In this document: piece after piece, positions 22,961-32,300 of the stretch
Layout: every line of letters begins with the position of its first letter
How positions within the stretch are numbered: position 1 is the stretch's first letter
Source: Microvirga brassicacearum
Lineage (GTDB): Bacteria > Pseudomonadota > Alphaproteobacteria > Rhizobiales > Beijerinckiaceae
Length of the DNA stretch: 64,000 nucleotides
Direction of reading: 5' to 3'
Assembly: GCF_008757455.1 (NCBI RefSeq)
Contig: NZ_VCMV01000003.1
Coordinates: 62,001 to 126,000, forward strand
Program-made: the position numbers and the translations under genes
The notes under the pieces: generated by a model
Database searches by the model: none
What the model was told of the DNA's origin: nothing
Seen by the model: only the letters and a program-made list of their open reading frames with translations

Positions 22961-25252
22961 ATGAGCCAGGGCGTGAACGCACCCGAAATCGCGCAGATGG
23001 AAGCGCCCGCTGTCGTGATCAATCCGGAGCATGGCCTGCCCGAAAGCTTCGGCGAGGGGCTTACCGGACGCATCCTGTTCTGGATCGCGGTCTCGTTCTC
23101 GACCTTTCAGGTCGTCACCTCCTTCGGCATTCCGCTCGATGCCCCCTTCATGTCCACCATCACCCTCAACCATTTCCTGGCAGTCGCCATGGCGGCTTGG
23201 GCCGCATGGCTCGTCCTGCAGGTGATGCGCGGATACCGAGTTCTTGACGGTGCGCTGGCGTGGGTCGCCATCGCGGTTGCGTTCGGGCTCATCATCAGGT
23301 TTGGCGGGTCGCTGCCGAGCCAGGTGGTTCGGGCCATGCACGTGGGCTTCCTGTGCCTCGTGTCAGGCGCAATGGTCGCCAACCACCGCGCCACCTCGTC
23401 GCCGACCCGGGTTCTTGGCTGGGGCATCGGTATCGCCGGCTTTGCGGTCGGTCTCTATCAATGGGCGCTCTATAACGATCTCGTCGTGCGCGCCGGCGAA
23501 CTGACCCACCTCGATATGGTGGTGGGCATCGCCGCTCTGATGATCCTGATCTATCTCGTCTGGCAGGTGATGGGCATCGCGCTGCCGATCGTCGCGACGG
23601 TCTTCCTCGCCTATTGCCTCATCGGCAACTGGCTGCCGGCCCCGCTCGATCATCGTGGCTACACGCTGGAGCAGGTGATCGAGCACATGTCGTTCGGAAC
23701 GGAGGGGATCTATGCCGTCCCGACCCTTGTTTCGGCCACTTACATCTTCCTGTTCATTCTCTTCGGCGCCTTCATGGAGAAGGCCGGGGTCATTGACTTC
23801 TTCAACGATATTTCGATGGCGGCCTTCGGAAGCAAGCAGGGTGGCCCCGGCAAGGTCTGTGTCGCCTCATCGGCCCTGATGGGCACCGTATCGGGATCGG
23901 GCGTCGCCAATGTGGTGGCGTCGGGCCAGTTCACCATCCCGTTGATGAAGCGGTTCGGCTTCCCTTCGGCCTTTGCCGGCGGCGTCGAGGCGACTTCGTC
24001 GATGGGCGGCCAGATCATGCCGCCGGTCATGGGCGCGGTCGCGTTCATCATGGCCGAGACGATCGACGTTCCTTACGCGAAGATCGTCGAGGCGGCCATC
24101 GTCCCGGCCGTCCTCTACTTCACCGCCTGCTATCTGGCGGTGCATCTGGAAGCCGGCAAGCGGGGCCTCAAAGGCCTGCCAAGGGATGAATTGCCGAAAG
24201 CCTGGACGGAGATCAAGAAGAGCTGGTACCTGATCACCCCGCTCGGCGTGCTCGTCTATCTGCTGTTTGCAGGCTACACGCCGCTTTTCGCCGGCGCGGT
24301 GGGTCTTTCCCTGACGGTTGCGCTCATCATGGGGATCGCCATCGTGGCGGGGTTGGCGGTGCCGGCCTTGCGCGTCGCGTTCTGGATCGGCCTTGCCCTG
24401 GTGTCGGCGTATTCGCTCGCCTCCAGCGTCTCCCTCGTGGTCGCAGTCGTTGCGGTGCTGGCGATCTGGAACTCGTTCTCCGGGCGGGGACGCCTGACCC
24501 TCCAAGCCTGCGTCGATGCCATGGCGGATGGTGCGCGCCAGGCGCTTCCGGTCGGCCTCGCCTGCGCGGTCGTCGGCATCGTCATCGGCACCATGACGCT
24601 CACCGGGCTCGGCACCATCATCGGCACCTGGATGATTTCGATCGGCAAGGACAACATGTTCTTAGCCCTCGTATTGACGATGATCTTCAGCCTGATCCTC
24701 GGCATGGGGATTCCCACGATCCCCAACTACATCATTACCTCGTCGCTCGCGGCGCCGATCCTGCTCAATCTCGACGTGCCGCTCATCGTCTCGCACATGT
24801 TCGTGTTCTATTTCGGCATCATGGCGGATCTCACTCCCCCGGTGGCGCTGGCGGCTTTCGCGGCGGCCCCGATGGCGAAGGTGTCGGGCATGAAAATCGG
24901 CGTCCAGGCGATCAAGATCGCCCTGCCGGGCTTCATCGTGCCCTACATGGCGGTCTACGATCCGGCGCTCATGCTGCAGCCGGTGGCGGGACTTGAAGGT
25001 ACGGGTTACTGGCTCGCTGTCGTCTATGTCGTGGTTAAAGCCTGCCTCGCACTCGGGCTTTGGGGCGTTGCTGCCGTCGGCTATTTCCGGGCGCCGCTGA
25101 CTTGGTGGGAACGGCTCTGGGCGGCCGCTGCCGCCGCCTTGCTGGTCCTTGCCGTTCCCATCACCGACGAGGCCGGGTTCGTTCTCGCCATCGCGTTCAT
25201 TGGTCTCCACGTCTGGCGGACGCGCGCGACTGTCACCACCGTGAGCGGATGA
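22961..25252 (+). CDS. TRAP transporter fused permease (4TM/12TM)
   Basis: 763 aa from ATG 22961. The upstream ATG at 22952 directly touches the AGGAG ribosome site (22947-22951), so the second ATG, 9 bases away, fits better. The protein has about 17-18 helices: an N-terminal DctQ-like part (to about residue 200) fused to a DctM-like part with YTLEQVIEHMSFGTEGIYAV, GTVSGSGVANVVASGQ, EATSSMGGQIMPPVMGAVAF and LGMGIPTIPNYIITSSLAAP. It forms the Na+/H+-driven channel of a TAXI-TRAP system with the receptor upstream. The DUF1850 gene overlaps its stop codon (ATGA). Confidence 0.92.
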   Translation: MSQGVNAPEIAQMEAPAVVINPEHGLPESFGEGLTGRILFWIAVSFSTFQVVTSFGIPLDAPFMSTITLNHFLAVAMAAWAAWLVLQVMRGYRVLDGALAWVAIAVAFGLIIRFGGSLPSQVVRAMHVGFLCLVSGAMVANHRATSSPTRVLGWGIGIAGFAVGLYQWALYNDLVVRAGELTHLDMVVGIAALMILIYLVWQVMGIALPIVATVFLAYCLIGNWLPAPLDHRGYTLEQVIEHMSFGTEGIYAVPTLVSATYIFLFILFGAFMEKAGVIDFFNDISMAAFGSKQGGPGKVCVASSALMGTVSGSGVANVVASGQFTIPLMKRFGFPSAFAGGVEATSSMGGQIMPPVMGAVAFIMAETIDVPYAKIVEAAIVPAVLYFTACYLAVHLEAGKRGLKGLPRDELPKAWTEIKKSWYLITPLGVLVYLLFAGYTPLFAGAVGLSLTVALIMGIAIVAGLAVPALRVAFWIGLALVSAYSLASSVSLVVAVVAVLAIWNSFSGRGRLTLQACVDAMADGARQALPVGLACAVVGIVIGTMTLTGLGTIIGTWMISIGKDNMFLALVLTMIFSLILGMGIPTIPNYIITSSLAAPILLNLDVPLIVSHMFVFYFGIMADLTPPVALAAFAAAPMAKVSGMKIGVQAIKIALPGFIVPYMAVYDPALMLQPVAGLEGTGYWLAVVYVVVKACLALGLWGVAAVGYFRAPLTWWERLWAAAAAALLVLAVPITDEAGFVLAIAFIGLHVWRTRATVTTVSG

Positions 25253-25614
25253 TCTGCCTGCTTGCGGGTTCCAAGATCGCGCCCCTGCTGGCGGGCGCGA
25301 TCACCCTCGCGTGGACCCATTCGGTCGAGAAAACCACCTGGGAAGAGGATTGGCGCGCCACCCCTGCGGGCCTCGAACTAGTGGAAGCGCGAGTCCAGGG
25401 CTCCGGCGCGGGCATGGACCCGCCGCCGGGGGCACGCCTGGTCGATGGGACGTGGCGGTGGCGGCCGGATCTTGCGCCCCAGTCGGAGATTGTCATGCGC
25501 CGGTCAGGCGCCACGGCGGATTGGCGGATTTGCATCGCCGGCCAGTGCCGCACCATGGACAGCTACGTGCCGGCCGATGCCGACCCGGTGGTCATGAAGG
25601 TCTGCGAAGGATAG
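25249..25614 (+). CDS. DUF1850 domain protein, TRAP-associated
   Basis: 121 aa. The start overlaps the TRAP permease stop codon by four bases (ATGA), showing translational coupling. A short hydrophobic start (MICLLAGSKIAPLLAGAITLAW) could be a signal or membrane anchor. Then comes the DUF1850 core THSVEKTTWEEDWRATPAGLELVEARVQGSGAGMDPPP. Two Cys (in WRICIAGQCRTM) may form a disulfide if it is exported. DUF1850 genes commonly follow TAXI-TRAP fused permease genes; an accessory role in that transporter is inferred from neighbourhood, not from any known activity. Confidence 0.85.
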   Translation: MICLLAGSKIAPLLAGAITLAWTHSVEKTTWEEDWRATPAGLELVEARVQGSGAGMDPPPGARLVDGTWRWRPDLAPQSEIVMRRSGATADWRICIAGQCRTMDSYVPADADPVVMKVCEG

Positions 25615-25615
25615 C

Positions 25616-25858
25616 TCAGGCGCGCTGGGTGATGGGCTCCACCCGCGTGCAGACCCGCCAGACCATCGTCATCACGTAGGCTGCGAAGAGGCTGAAGAGG
25701 CCCATCAGAATGTAGCCGACGGTGCTGCCGAGTTCGAACAGGCCGGCAATCGCCCATCCACCCGCAAGGGCGACGCCGAACACTTCCGTGGCAATGAGAA
25801 CCATGATGCTCAGGATGGTGATCAGATTGCGCCAGTTGACGCGCTTCGGCTGGGCCAA
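25616..25858 (-). CDS. 80-aa two-helix membrane protein
   Basis: Read from TTG 25858 (GGAG eight bases upstream): a product starting MAQPKRVNWRNLITILSI. Two hydrophobic helices are at about residues 12-33 and 41-66 (IAGLFELGSTVGYILMGLFSLFAAYVMTMV), and the C-terminus is VCTRVEPITQRA. The longer frame upstream has no membrane-protein character and lies across the GGT-like gene start, so it is rejected. The gene ends one base after the DUF1850 stop codon on the opposite strand. No family recognised. Confidence 0.6.
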   Translation of the reverse strand: MAQPKRVNWRNLITILSIMVLIATEVFGVALAGGWAIAGLFELGSTVGYILMGLFSLFAAYVMTMVWRVCTRVEPITQRA

Positions 25859-25943
25859 GGTCGAATTCTCCGTTCGCGAAGCACGAGGTAGCCTGAATGC
25901 ACCCCCGCGTGCAAGTTCCACGATTCTCGCATAGGGTCGCCGG

Positions 25944-27517
25944 ATGCCTGAAACTCCAGTCTTCTCCACAGCCGCGGTTGCGGCTCCCCATGCGCGTGCG
26001 GCCGAGATCGGCCAGACCATTCTGGCCTCCGGCGGCAATGCCATCGAGGCCGCCATCGCCATGGCGGCGACCTGCGCGGTCGTTCTGCCGCATCTCAACG
26101 GCGTTGGCGGCGACGGCTTCCTTCTCGTGCGGGAGCCGCGCGGGCGGGTTCACGCCATCGATGCCTCCGGCCCGGCCGGAGCCCTCGCGACAATCGATCG
26201 CTACCGCCAAAAGGAATACGACGCCGTCCCGCCGCATGGTCCGGACGCCGCCCTGACGGTGGCGGGGGTCGTCGCAGGCTGGTCGCTCGGCCTCGAGCTC
26301 GCAAAGGCGCTCGGCGGTCAATTGCCGCTCGACATGCTACTGGCGGATGCGATCCGCCTCGCTCGCGATGGATATGCGGTCTCCCCCTCGGAGGCGCATG
26401 CGGGGGTCGATTCCGGTCTGCTCGATGCGCCACATTTTTCCGGCACGTTCCTCGTGGAAGGCAAGCAGCCGGAGGCAGGCGCTCTCCGCCGGCAGCCGAA
26501 GCTCGCGGACACGCTCGAGCGCTTGTCGCATGCGGGACTGCTGGATTTTTACCGCGGTGACGTGGGGCGAGAGATCGCTCTCGACCTGGAGCGCATCGAA
26601 AGCCCGATCGTGCGGCGCGACCTCGAGTCCTACCGCGCCCGTGTCGCCAACCCTCTGACCGTGCGGCTCCGTCAGGCGGATGTTTACAGTTTACCTGCGC
26701 CGACCGAAGGGCTGGCGTCGCTGCTTGCGCTCGGAATTGCAGACCGTCCAGGCATTCGCCCGGGCGAGACCGCAGAATACCATCACGGGATGATCGAGGC
26801 GGCGAAACGCGCGCTTGCGTTGCGCGACCGGCTCATCACTGATCCACGGGAGGTCGAGGGCGAACTGGGCGATTATCTCACGGGTAGCGCTCTTGAGCGC
26901 GAGGCGCTGCAGATCGATCGCCGCCGTGCGGCTGCCTATTCGTTCCCGCGCCGCGTCGAAGGGAGCGGCGTGTGGATCGGCTGCATCGACAAGGGCGGAC
27001 TGGCCGTCTCCTACGCGCAATCCGTGCACGGACCCTTCGGGTCTGGCTGCGTGCTGCCGACGACCGGCATCCACTGGCACAATCGTGGCGCGGCCTTCTC
27101 GCTTGATTCGGCGAGCACAAATCCGTTGGTGCCGGGCCGCAAGCCGCCCCACACGCTCAATCCGGCGCTCGCGGTTTTCGCCGATCATCGTGTGCTCGCC
27201 TACGGCGCCCCCACACAGATTCAGGCGCAGATCTTCTCGCGCTACGCCGATCTCGGAATGAGCCTTGCCGGTGCGGTCGATGCGCCGCGCTGGACGCTGC
27301 GCGAAGCGGGGATGGCGGCACCGTGCTGCGGATCGAGGATGGTTTCGACCCAAGCCTGATGCGCGCCTTGGCACAGCTCGGGCATCCGGTCGAGGAAATC
27401 GGGCCGCCCTATCCCGATGCGGTCGGCCAAGCCGGAATGATCGTCCGGCATGCGCGCAACGGCCGGGTCGCGGCCATGCACGATCCGCGCGGTGAGGGCG
27501 GCGCGACGGGGCTCTGA
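25944..27517 (+). pseudogene. Gamma-glutamyltransferase-like protein, disrupted by a -1 frameshift
   Basis: Frame one codes for 471 aa with a GGT fold start (SGGNAIEAAIAMAATCAVVLPHLNGVGGDGFLLV) through PFGSGCVLPTTGIHWHNRG to PRWTLREAG. It then leaves the family at the GGGG run 27308-27311. The expected ending (TVLRIEDGFDPSLMRALAQL and MIVRHARNGRVAAMHDPRG) continues in another frame to TGA 27517. One extra G would restore a 524-aa protein. Also odd: where GGT has the nucleophile Thr in TTHFSVVD, this protein reads GVWIGCID, so the autoprocessing residue seems absent even before the frameshift. It could be a true pseudogene, a sequencing error in a G-run, or a tolerated frameshift. Confidence 0.72.
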
Positions 27518-27518
27518 A

Positions 27519-28547
27519 TCAGCTTGCCGGACCTGACGCCCACAGGCCGAACAGCAGGCTGGAACCCAGCACCAGCACGAAGGCAGCTGCCAGAAGTTCA
27601 AGACCCGCAACCGCCACTGCGCCCGAAGCCCCACGGCCTCCGGCGATCCTGAGCGCGAGCACTTTGGCGAAAACCGCCAATGCGGCGATCGCACCCGTGG
27701 TCAGGGCGGTGCCGAGCGCCATGGCGAAGGTGGCGGCGATGCCGGCGGCGAACAGACCCTGCGAAAGCGCGAACACGAGAATCACGAGGGCGCCCGCGCA
27801 GGGGCGGATGCCGGCCGCGATGGCGACGCCCGCCATGTCGCGCCATTTCGTCATGCGGTTCAGCGCCTCCGGTGGCGGGATATGAACGTGGTCGCAATCC
27901 TCAGACTGGGATTTGGCTAGCGGATTGCGGGACAACGTCCAGGTTCCAAGGAACTTGCCGCTCTTACGCCATGTGAGCACGATGCCGAGCAGAACCACGA
28001 CGGCAAAGCTCATGGTTTCGACGCCGATGGTGACCTGTCCCATGGTGGCGGCAGTGGCGCGGAACGCGATGGCGACGGCGCTGACCAGCAGAATGGCGAC
28101 GAGCGCCTGCACCAGTGCGGCGGCAAGGCTCAAGGCGAACCCCTTTGCCAGCGCCCGTTCATCGGCGACCAGATAGGCGGCGATCACCCCCTTGCCATGG
28201 CCCGGCCCGGCGGCGTGGAAGACACCGTACGCAAAGCCGATGGCGAGCAGCGACCAGATTGCGGTCCCGTGCTCCTTCACGGCGGAGAGAGCCTGCTGCA
28301 GGCTCTTATAAAAACCGCTCTGGACCGCAAGAATGTAGGAGCCGAGATCGCCGCTCGGTGCGGCTTCGCGCAGACCCATACCGAACGGATTGCGGACCGG
28401 AGGCGCTGTCGCAGGCGCCAGCCACCAGACGAGAAGCGCAACGCCTGCCGCCACCAGTGCCACCGCGACAGCCGCGAGGCCGAGGCGCTGCCAGAGGCGC
28501 GCTCGCGAGGGCAACAGAAGGCCGACGGGATCAGCGCTTACGGACAT
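27519..28547 (-). CDS. NicO-family metal transporter, ZevB-like
   Basis: 342 aa with about seven helices. Key motif: FHAAGPGHGKGVIAAYL at about 105-121 (H-A-x-G-P-G-H-G-K), diagnostic of NicO/RcnA-type nickel/cobalt carriers and of ZevB. A central cytosolic loop contains CDHVHIPPPEAL (Cys-His-x-His), and the last part has IAAGIRPCAGALVILVFALSQGL. Start codon and first residues overlap the end of the DUF1007 gene by ten bases. DUF1007 plus NicO pairs are known as ZevAB, a zinc uptake system described in Haemophilus, so zinc is the first choice; nickel or cobalt is possible. Confidence 0.83.
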   Translation of the reverse strand: MSVSADPVGLLLPSRARLWQRLGLAAVAVALVAAGVALLVWWLAPATAPPVRNPFGMGLREAAPSGDLGSYILAVQSGFYKSLQQALSAVKEHGTAIWSLLAIGFAYGVFHAAGPGHGKGVIAAYLVADERALAKGFALSLAAALVQALVAILLVSAVAIAFRATAATMGQVTIGVETMSFAVVVLLGIVLTWRKSGKFLGTWTLSRNPLAKSQSEDCDHVHIPPPEALNRMTKWRDMAGVAIAAGIRPCAGALVILVFALSQGLFAAGIAATFAMALGTALTTGAIAALAVFAKVLALRIAGGRGASGAVAVAGLELLAAAFVLVLGSSLLFGLWASGPAS

Positions 28548-29185
28548 GCGACGATGGCTTTGTTGGCAAACTGCGTGCCGAAGTTCGAGGCTGCGGTCAG
28601 GGTCTCGAAAAACGATTCGGACATATCCTTTTGCTGATTGGCCTCAAGCGGTTTCGGGCGCGAGATATTGGTGGCGCAGCCCTGCGGTGCGCCGGCGAGC
28701 TTCACCGCATCGTCGCCATCCGCCAGGCTGAAGGAGATAAAAAAGGTCGGATCGTAGACTTCGAGCGACATGGTTCTCGTGGGGGACGGGCTCTTGAGTG
28801 GCAGGAAATACGACAACGTCGCCGCCTCGGCCTCGTAGACCATGCGGTAGTCGCGCGGCGAGCCGAATTCCTGTTTCTTGCCGTTCGCCTTGAGCACGGT
28901 GAAAAAATCGAACTCTGCCAGCGACTCCGTATTCTCCTTGGCCAGATCCTGCAGCTCGTCGGACGAAAATTTCCCATCGCCGTTCGTGTCGAGACCCTGG
29001 ATGACATAGGCCGAATAGCCCTTGTCGAACGTCCAGGCGTGGCGAATGCCGGCGATCCTGCCATCCGCCTCATAGACCATCTCCGCCCGCGCGGTCACCC
29101 ACACATGGGGATGTGCCATGGCGGTGGAAACGCAACCCGTGAAGAGGGCGGCAAGAAGCCATTGGAGACGAGGGCGAGATATCAT
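28538..29185 (-). CDS. DUF1007 periplasmic metal protein, ZevA-like
   Basis: 215 aa. The signal peptide ends at TAMA, leaving a mature N-terminus HPHVW, which is typical of ZevA/DUF1007 proteins and probably binds the metal directly. An EF-hand-like loop (DTNGDGKFSSDELQ, about residues 65-78) follows GLDTNG and may hold calcium. Then come FDFFTVLKANGK and EVYDPTFFISFSL, the usual DUF1007 core. Two Cys in the last third (QGCAT, IVACP) could pair. It is the first gene of a two-gene unit with the NicO transporter and is divergent from the indolepyruvate oxidoreductase gene. Confidence 0.85.
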   Translation of the reverse strand: MISRPRLQWLLAALFTGCVSTAMAHPHVWVTARAEMVYEADGRIAGIRHAWTFDKGYSAYVIQGLDTNGDGKFSSDELQDLAKENTESLAEFDFFTVLKANGKKQEFGSPRDYRMVYEAEAATLSYFLPLKSPSPTRTMSLEVYDPTFFISFSLADGDDAVKLAGAPQGCATNISRPKPLEANQQKDMSESFFETLTAASNFGTQFANKAIVACP

Positions 29186-29297
29186 GCATCGATCTCTAAA
29201 TTGCAGCGGCGGTCGCGAACTGGAGGCGACGGTAAGGCATCGTGGTTAATGGAGGCAAAACGGTGGCGCCACTTCGTTGACGTCGCATGGTAGATAT

Positions 29298-29312
29298 GTC
29301 AGCATTGCTGAC
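29298..29312. promoter_or_regulatory. 15-bp perfect palindrome between zevA-like and IOR genes
   Basis: GTCAGCA-T-TGCTGAC is a perfect inverted repeat located 64 bp before the oxidoreductase start and about 112 bp before the DUF1007 start on the other strand. It sits in the AT-richest part of this divergent region, next to TTAAAATCATC. It looks like a dimer-binding operator; which of the two genes it serves, and which regulator binds, is unknown. Confidence 0.45.
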
Positions 29313-29375
29313 TTAAAATCATCAAAACGAGACCGGTTCAGCCGGCGATGAGGCATCCCCGGGAGAAAACGGACA

Positions 29376-32300
29376 ATGGCCGCAGGTCAGGCGACTTTCC
29401 GCGATGTATCGCTGGACGACAAATACGATCTGACCCGTGACCGTGTGTTTATCACCGGGACCCAGGCGGTGATCCGCATGCTGCTGATGCAGCGCGAGCG
29501 GGACCGGCTCGCCGGCCTGGACACTGCCGGGTTCGTCTCCGGTTACCGCGGCTCTCCCATCGGCGGGCTCGACCAGAACCTCTGGCGCGCCAGGAAATGG
29601 CTCGAACAGTCCCAGCTTGTGTTTCAGCCCGGTCTTAACGAGGAACTGGCCGCCACAGCGGTGTGGGGCTCGCAGCAGGCGGAAATGCGTCGTGACGGCA
29701 AGCACGATGGCGTGTTCGGCCTGTGGTATGGCAAGGGCCCGGGCGTCGACCGGTCGGGCGACGTCTTCCGCCATGCCAATATGGCCGGCTCTTCACCCCA
29801 TGGCGGCGTGCTGGCGCTGATGGGCGATGACCACACGGCGGAATCCTCCACCGTCGCGCACCAATCGGAATTCCATTTCGTCGATGTGATGATCCCGATC
29901 CTGAACCCTGCGGGCGTGCAGGAGATCATCGATTACGGCCTTTACGGTTACGCGATGAGCCGCTTCTGCGGCTCTTGGGTGGCGTTCAAATGCGTGAAGG
30001 AGAATATCGAGTCGACGGCCTCGATCGACGGATCCCTCGACCGGGTGAAGATCGTCCTGCCGGATGATTTCGCCATGCCGCCGGGCGGTCTCAACATCCG
30101 CCCGCGCGACGGCGTGCTCGACCAGGAGGCACGGCTTCAGGATTACAAGCGCGACGCCATGATGGCGTTCGTGCGCGCCAACAATCTCAACCGCATGATC
30201 CTGTCAGGCGGCCGGCAGCCGAAGATCGGTGTGATCACGGTCGGGAAATCCTATCTCGACGTGCGGCAGGCGCTGGATGAACTCGGTCTCGACGAAGTCA
30301 AGGCCAACGACATGGGCCTTCGCCTCTACAAGATCGCCTGCCCATGGCCCATCTCACAGGCGGAATTGATCGATTTCGCGCGCGGCCTCGATCTTGTCAT
30401 CGTCGTCGAGGAGAAACGCTCGCTGATCGAGGTGCAGTTGCGCGAGGAGCTCTACGGCACCGCCAACCAGCCGGTCTGCATCGGCAAGAAAGATGAGAGC
30501 GGCCACTGGCTGTTCCCGGTGAAAGGCGCGCTCGATCCGAACGACATCGCCATCACGCTCGGCGAACGTCTTCTCAAGTATCACAACAACGACGACCTGC
30601 GCGGACGCGTCGCGCGGCTGCGGCAGGCCCAAGATGTGCTGGCGGTCACTATGGACGTGGCGACGCGCACTCCGCATTTCTGCTCCGGCTGCCCGCACAA
30701 CACCTCCACCAAGGTGCCGGACGGCATGCGCGCCTATGCGGGTATCGGCTGCCACTACATGGTCCAATGGATGGATCGCGAAACCGACGGCTTCACACAG
30801 ATGGGTGGCGAAGGCGCGAACTGGATCGGCGAAGCGCCGTTCTCCACGCGTAACCACGTGTTTCAGAATCTCGGCGACGGCACGTACAATCATTCGGGCG
30901 TTCTCGCCCTGCGCTGGGCGGTCGATACGAAGACCAACGTCACCTACAAGATTCTCTTCAACGACGCGGTTGCGATGACCGGAGGGCAGAAGCACGAAGG
31001 CGGTTTGACCGTCGATATGATCGCCCGCCAGGTCCGCGAAGAAGGCGTCGAGCGCATCGCGCTGGTGACCGACGAGCCCCACAAATACTCAAAGACGATC
31101 CGTTGGCCGTCGGGCATGACGATCCATCACCGCGACGCGCTCGAATCGGTGCAGCGCGAACTTGCGGCGATCCCCGGCACGACCGTCCTGATCTACGATC
31201 AGACCTGCGCGTCGGAGAAGCGCCGCCGCCGCAAGCGCGGCGAATATCCGGACCCGGACAAGCGCGTCATCATCAACGACCTCGTCTGCGAGGCGTGCGG
31301 CGATTGTTCGGTGCAATCGAACTGCGTCGCCGTGCAGCCCGTCGAGACCGAGTTCGGACGCAAGCGGCAGATCGATCAATCCAATTGCAACAAGGACTTT
31401 TCTTGTGTGAACGGCTTCTGCCCGTCTTTCGTGACAGTGCATGGAGCAAAAATCAGGAAGGCTGTTCCGGAGACCGCATCGAGCGACGGCATGACGTTCA
31501 AACCGCTGCCGGACCCTGTCATTCCCGCCATTGAGCGCACCTTCAACGTGATCGTGACCGGCGTCGGCGGGACCGGCGTCGTCACTATCGGGGCGATCCT
31601 CGGCATGGCGGCGCATCTCGAAGGCAAGGGGCTCGGCATGATCGACATGGCGGGCCTCGCGCAGAAGGGCGGCGCCGTCTACAGCCACGTGCGGCTCGCC
31701 AACTCCCAGGACGATATCCACGCGATTCGGGTGACCGCGGAAGCCGCCCACCTGGTTCTCGGCTGCGATCTCGTGGTGACCGGGACCAAGAAGGTTCTGA
31801 GCGCGGTGAAGCAAGGCCAGACCGCACTGATCGTCAACACGGCCGAAGTGATGCCGGGTGATTTCACCCGCAATGCGGATTTCTCCCTGCCGGTCGAGCG
31901 CCTGAAACGCACCATCGGCAAAAAGGGCGGAACCGATGCGGTGTCCTTTGTGGACGCCACCAGCATTGCGACCGCCCTTCTCGGGAATGCGATCGCCGCT
32001 AACATGTTCATGCTCGGCTACGCCTATCAGATTGGCAAGGTCCCGCTCTCCGGCGCCGCGCTCGAAAAGGCCATCGCGCTCAATGGCGAAGCGGTGGCGA
32101 TGAACCTTGCGGCGTTCACCTGGGGTCGTCGCGCGGCAGCGGAGCCGGGCGTGATCGCCGCGACGATGAGCGACCTGAAAGCACCGACGCCGTCACGCGT
32201 TCTCTCCGAAAACCTCGATCAGCTCGTCGCGCGCCGCGTGGAATTTCTCACCGCTTACCAGAACGCCCGATATGCGGGACGTTATCGCGCGCTGGTGGAG

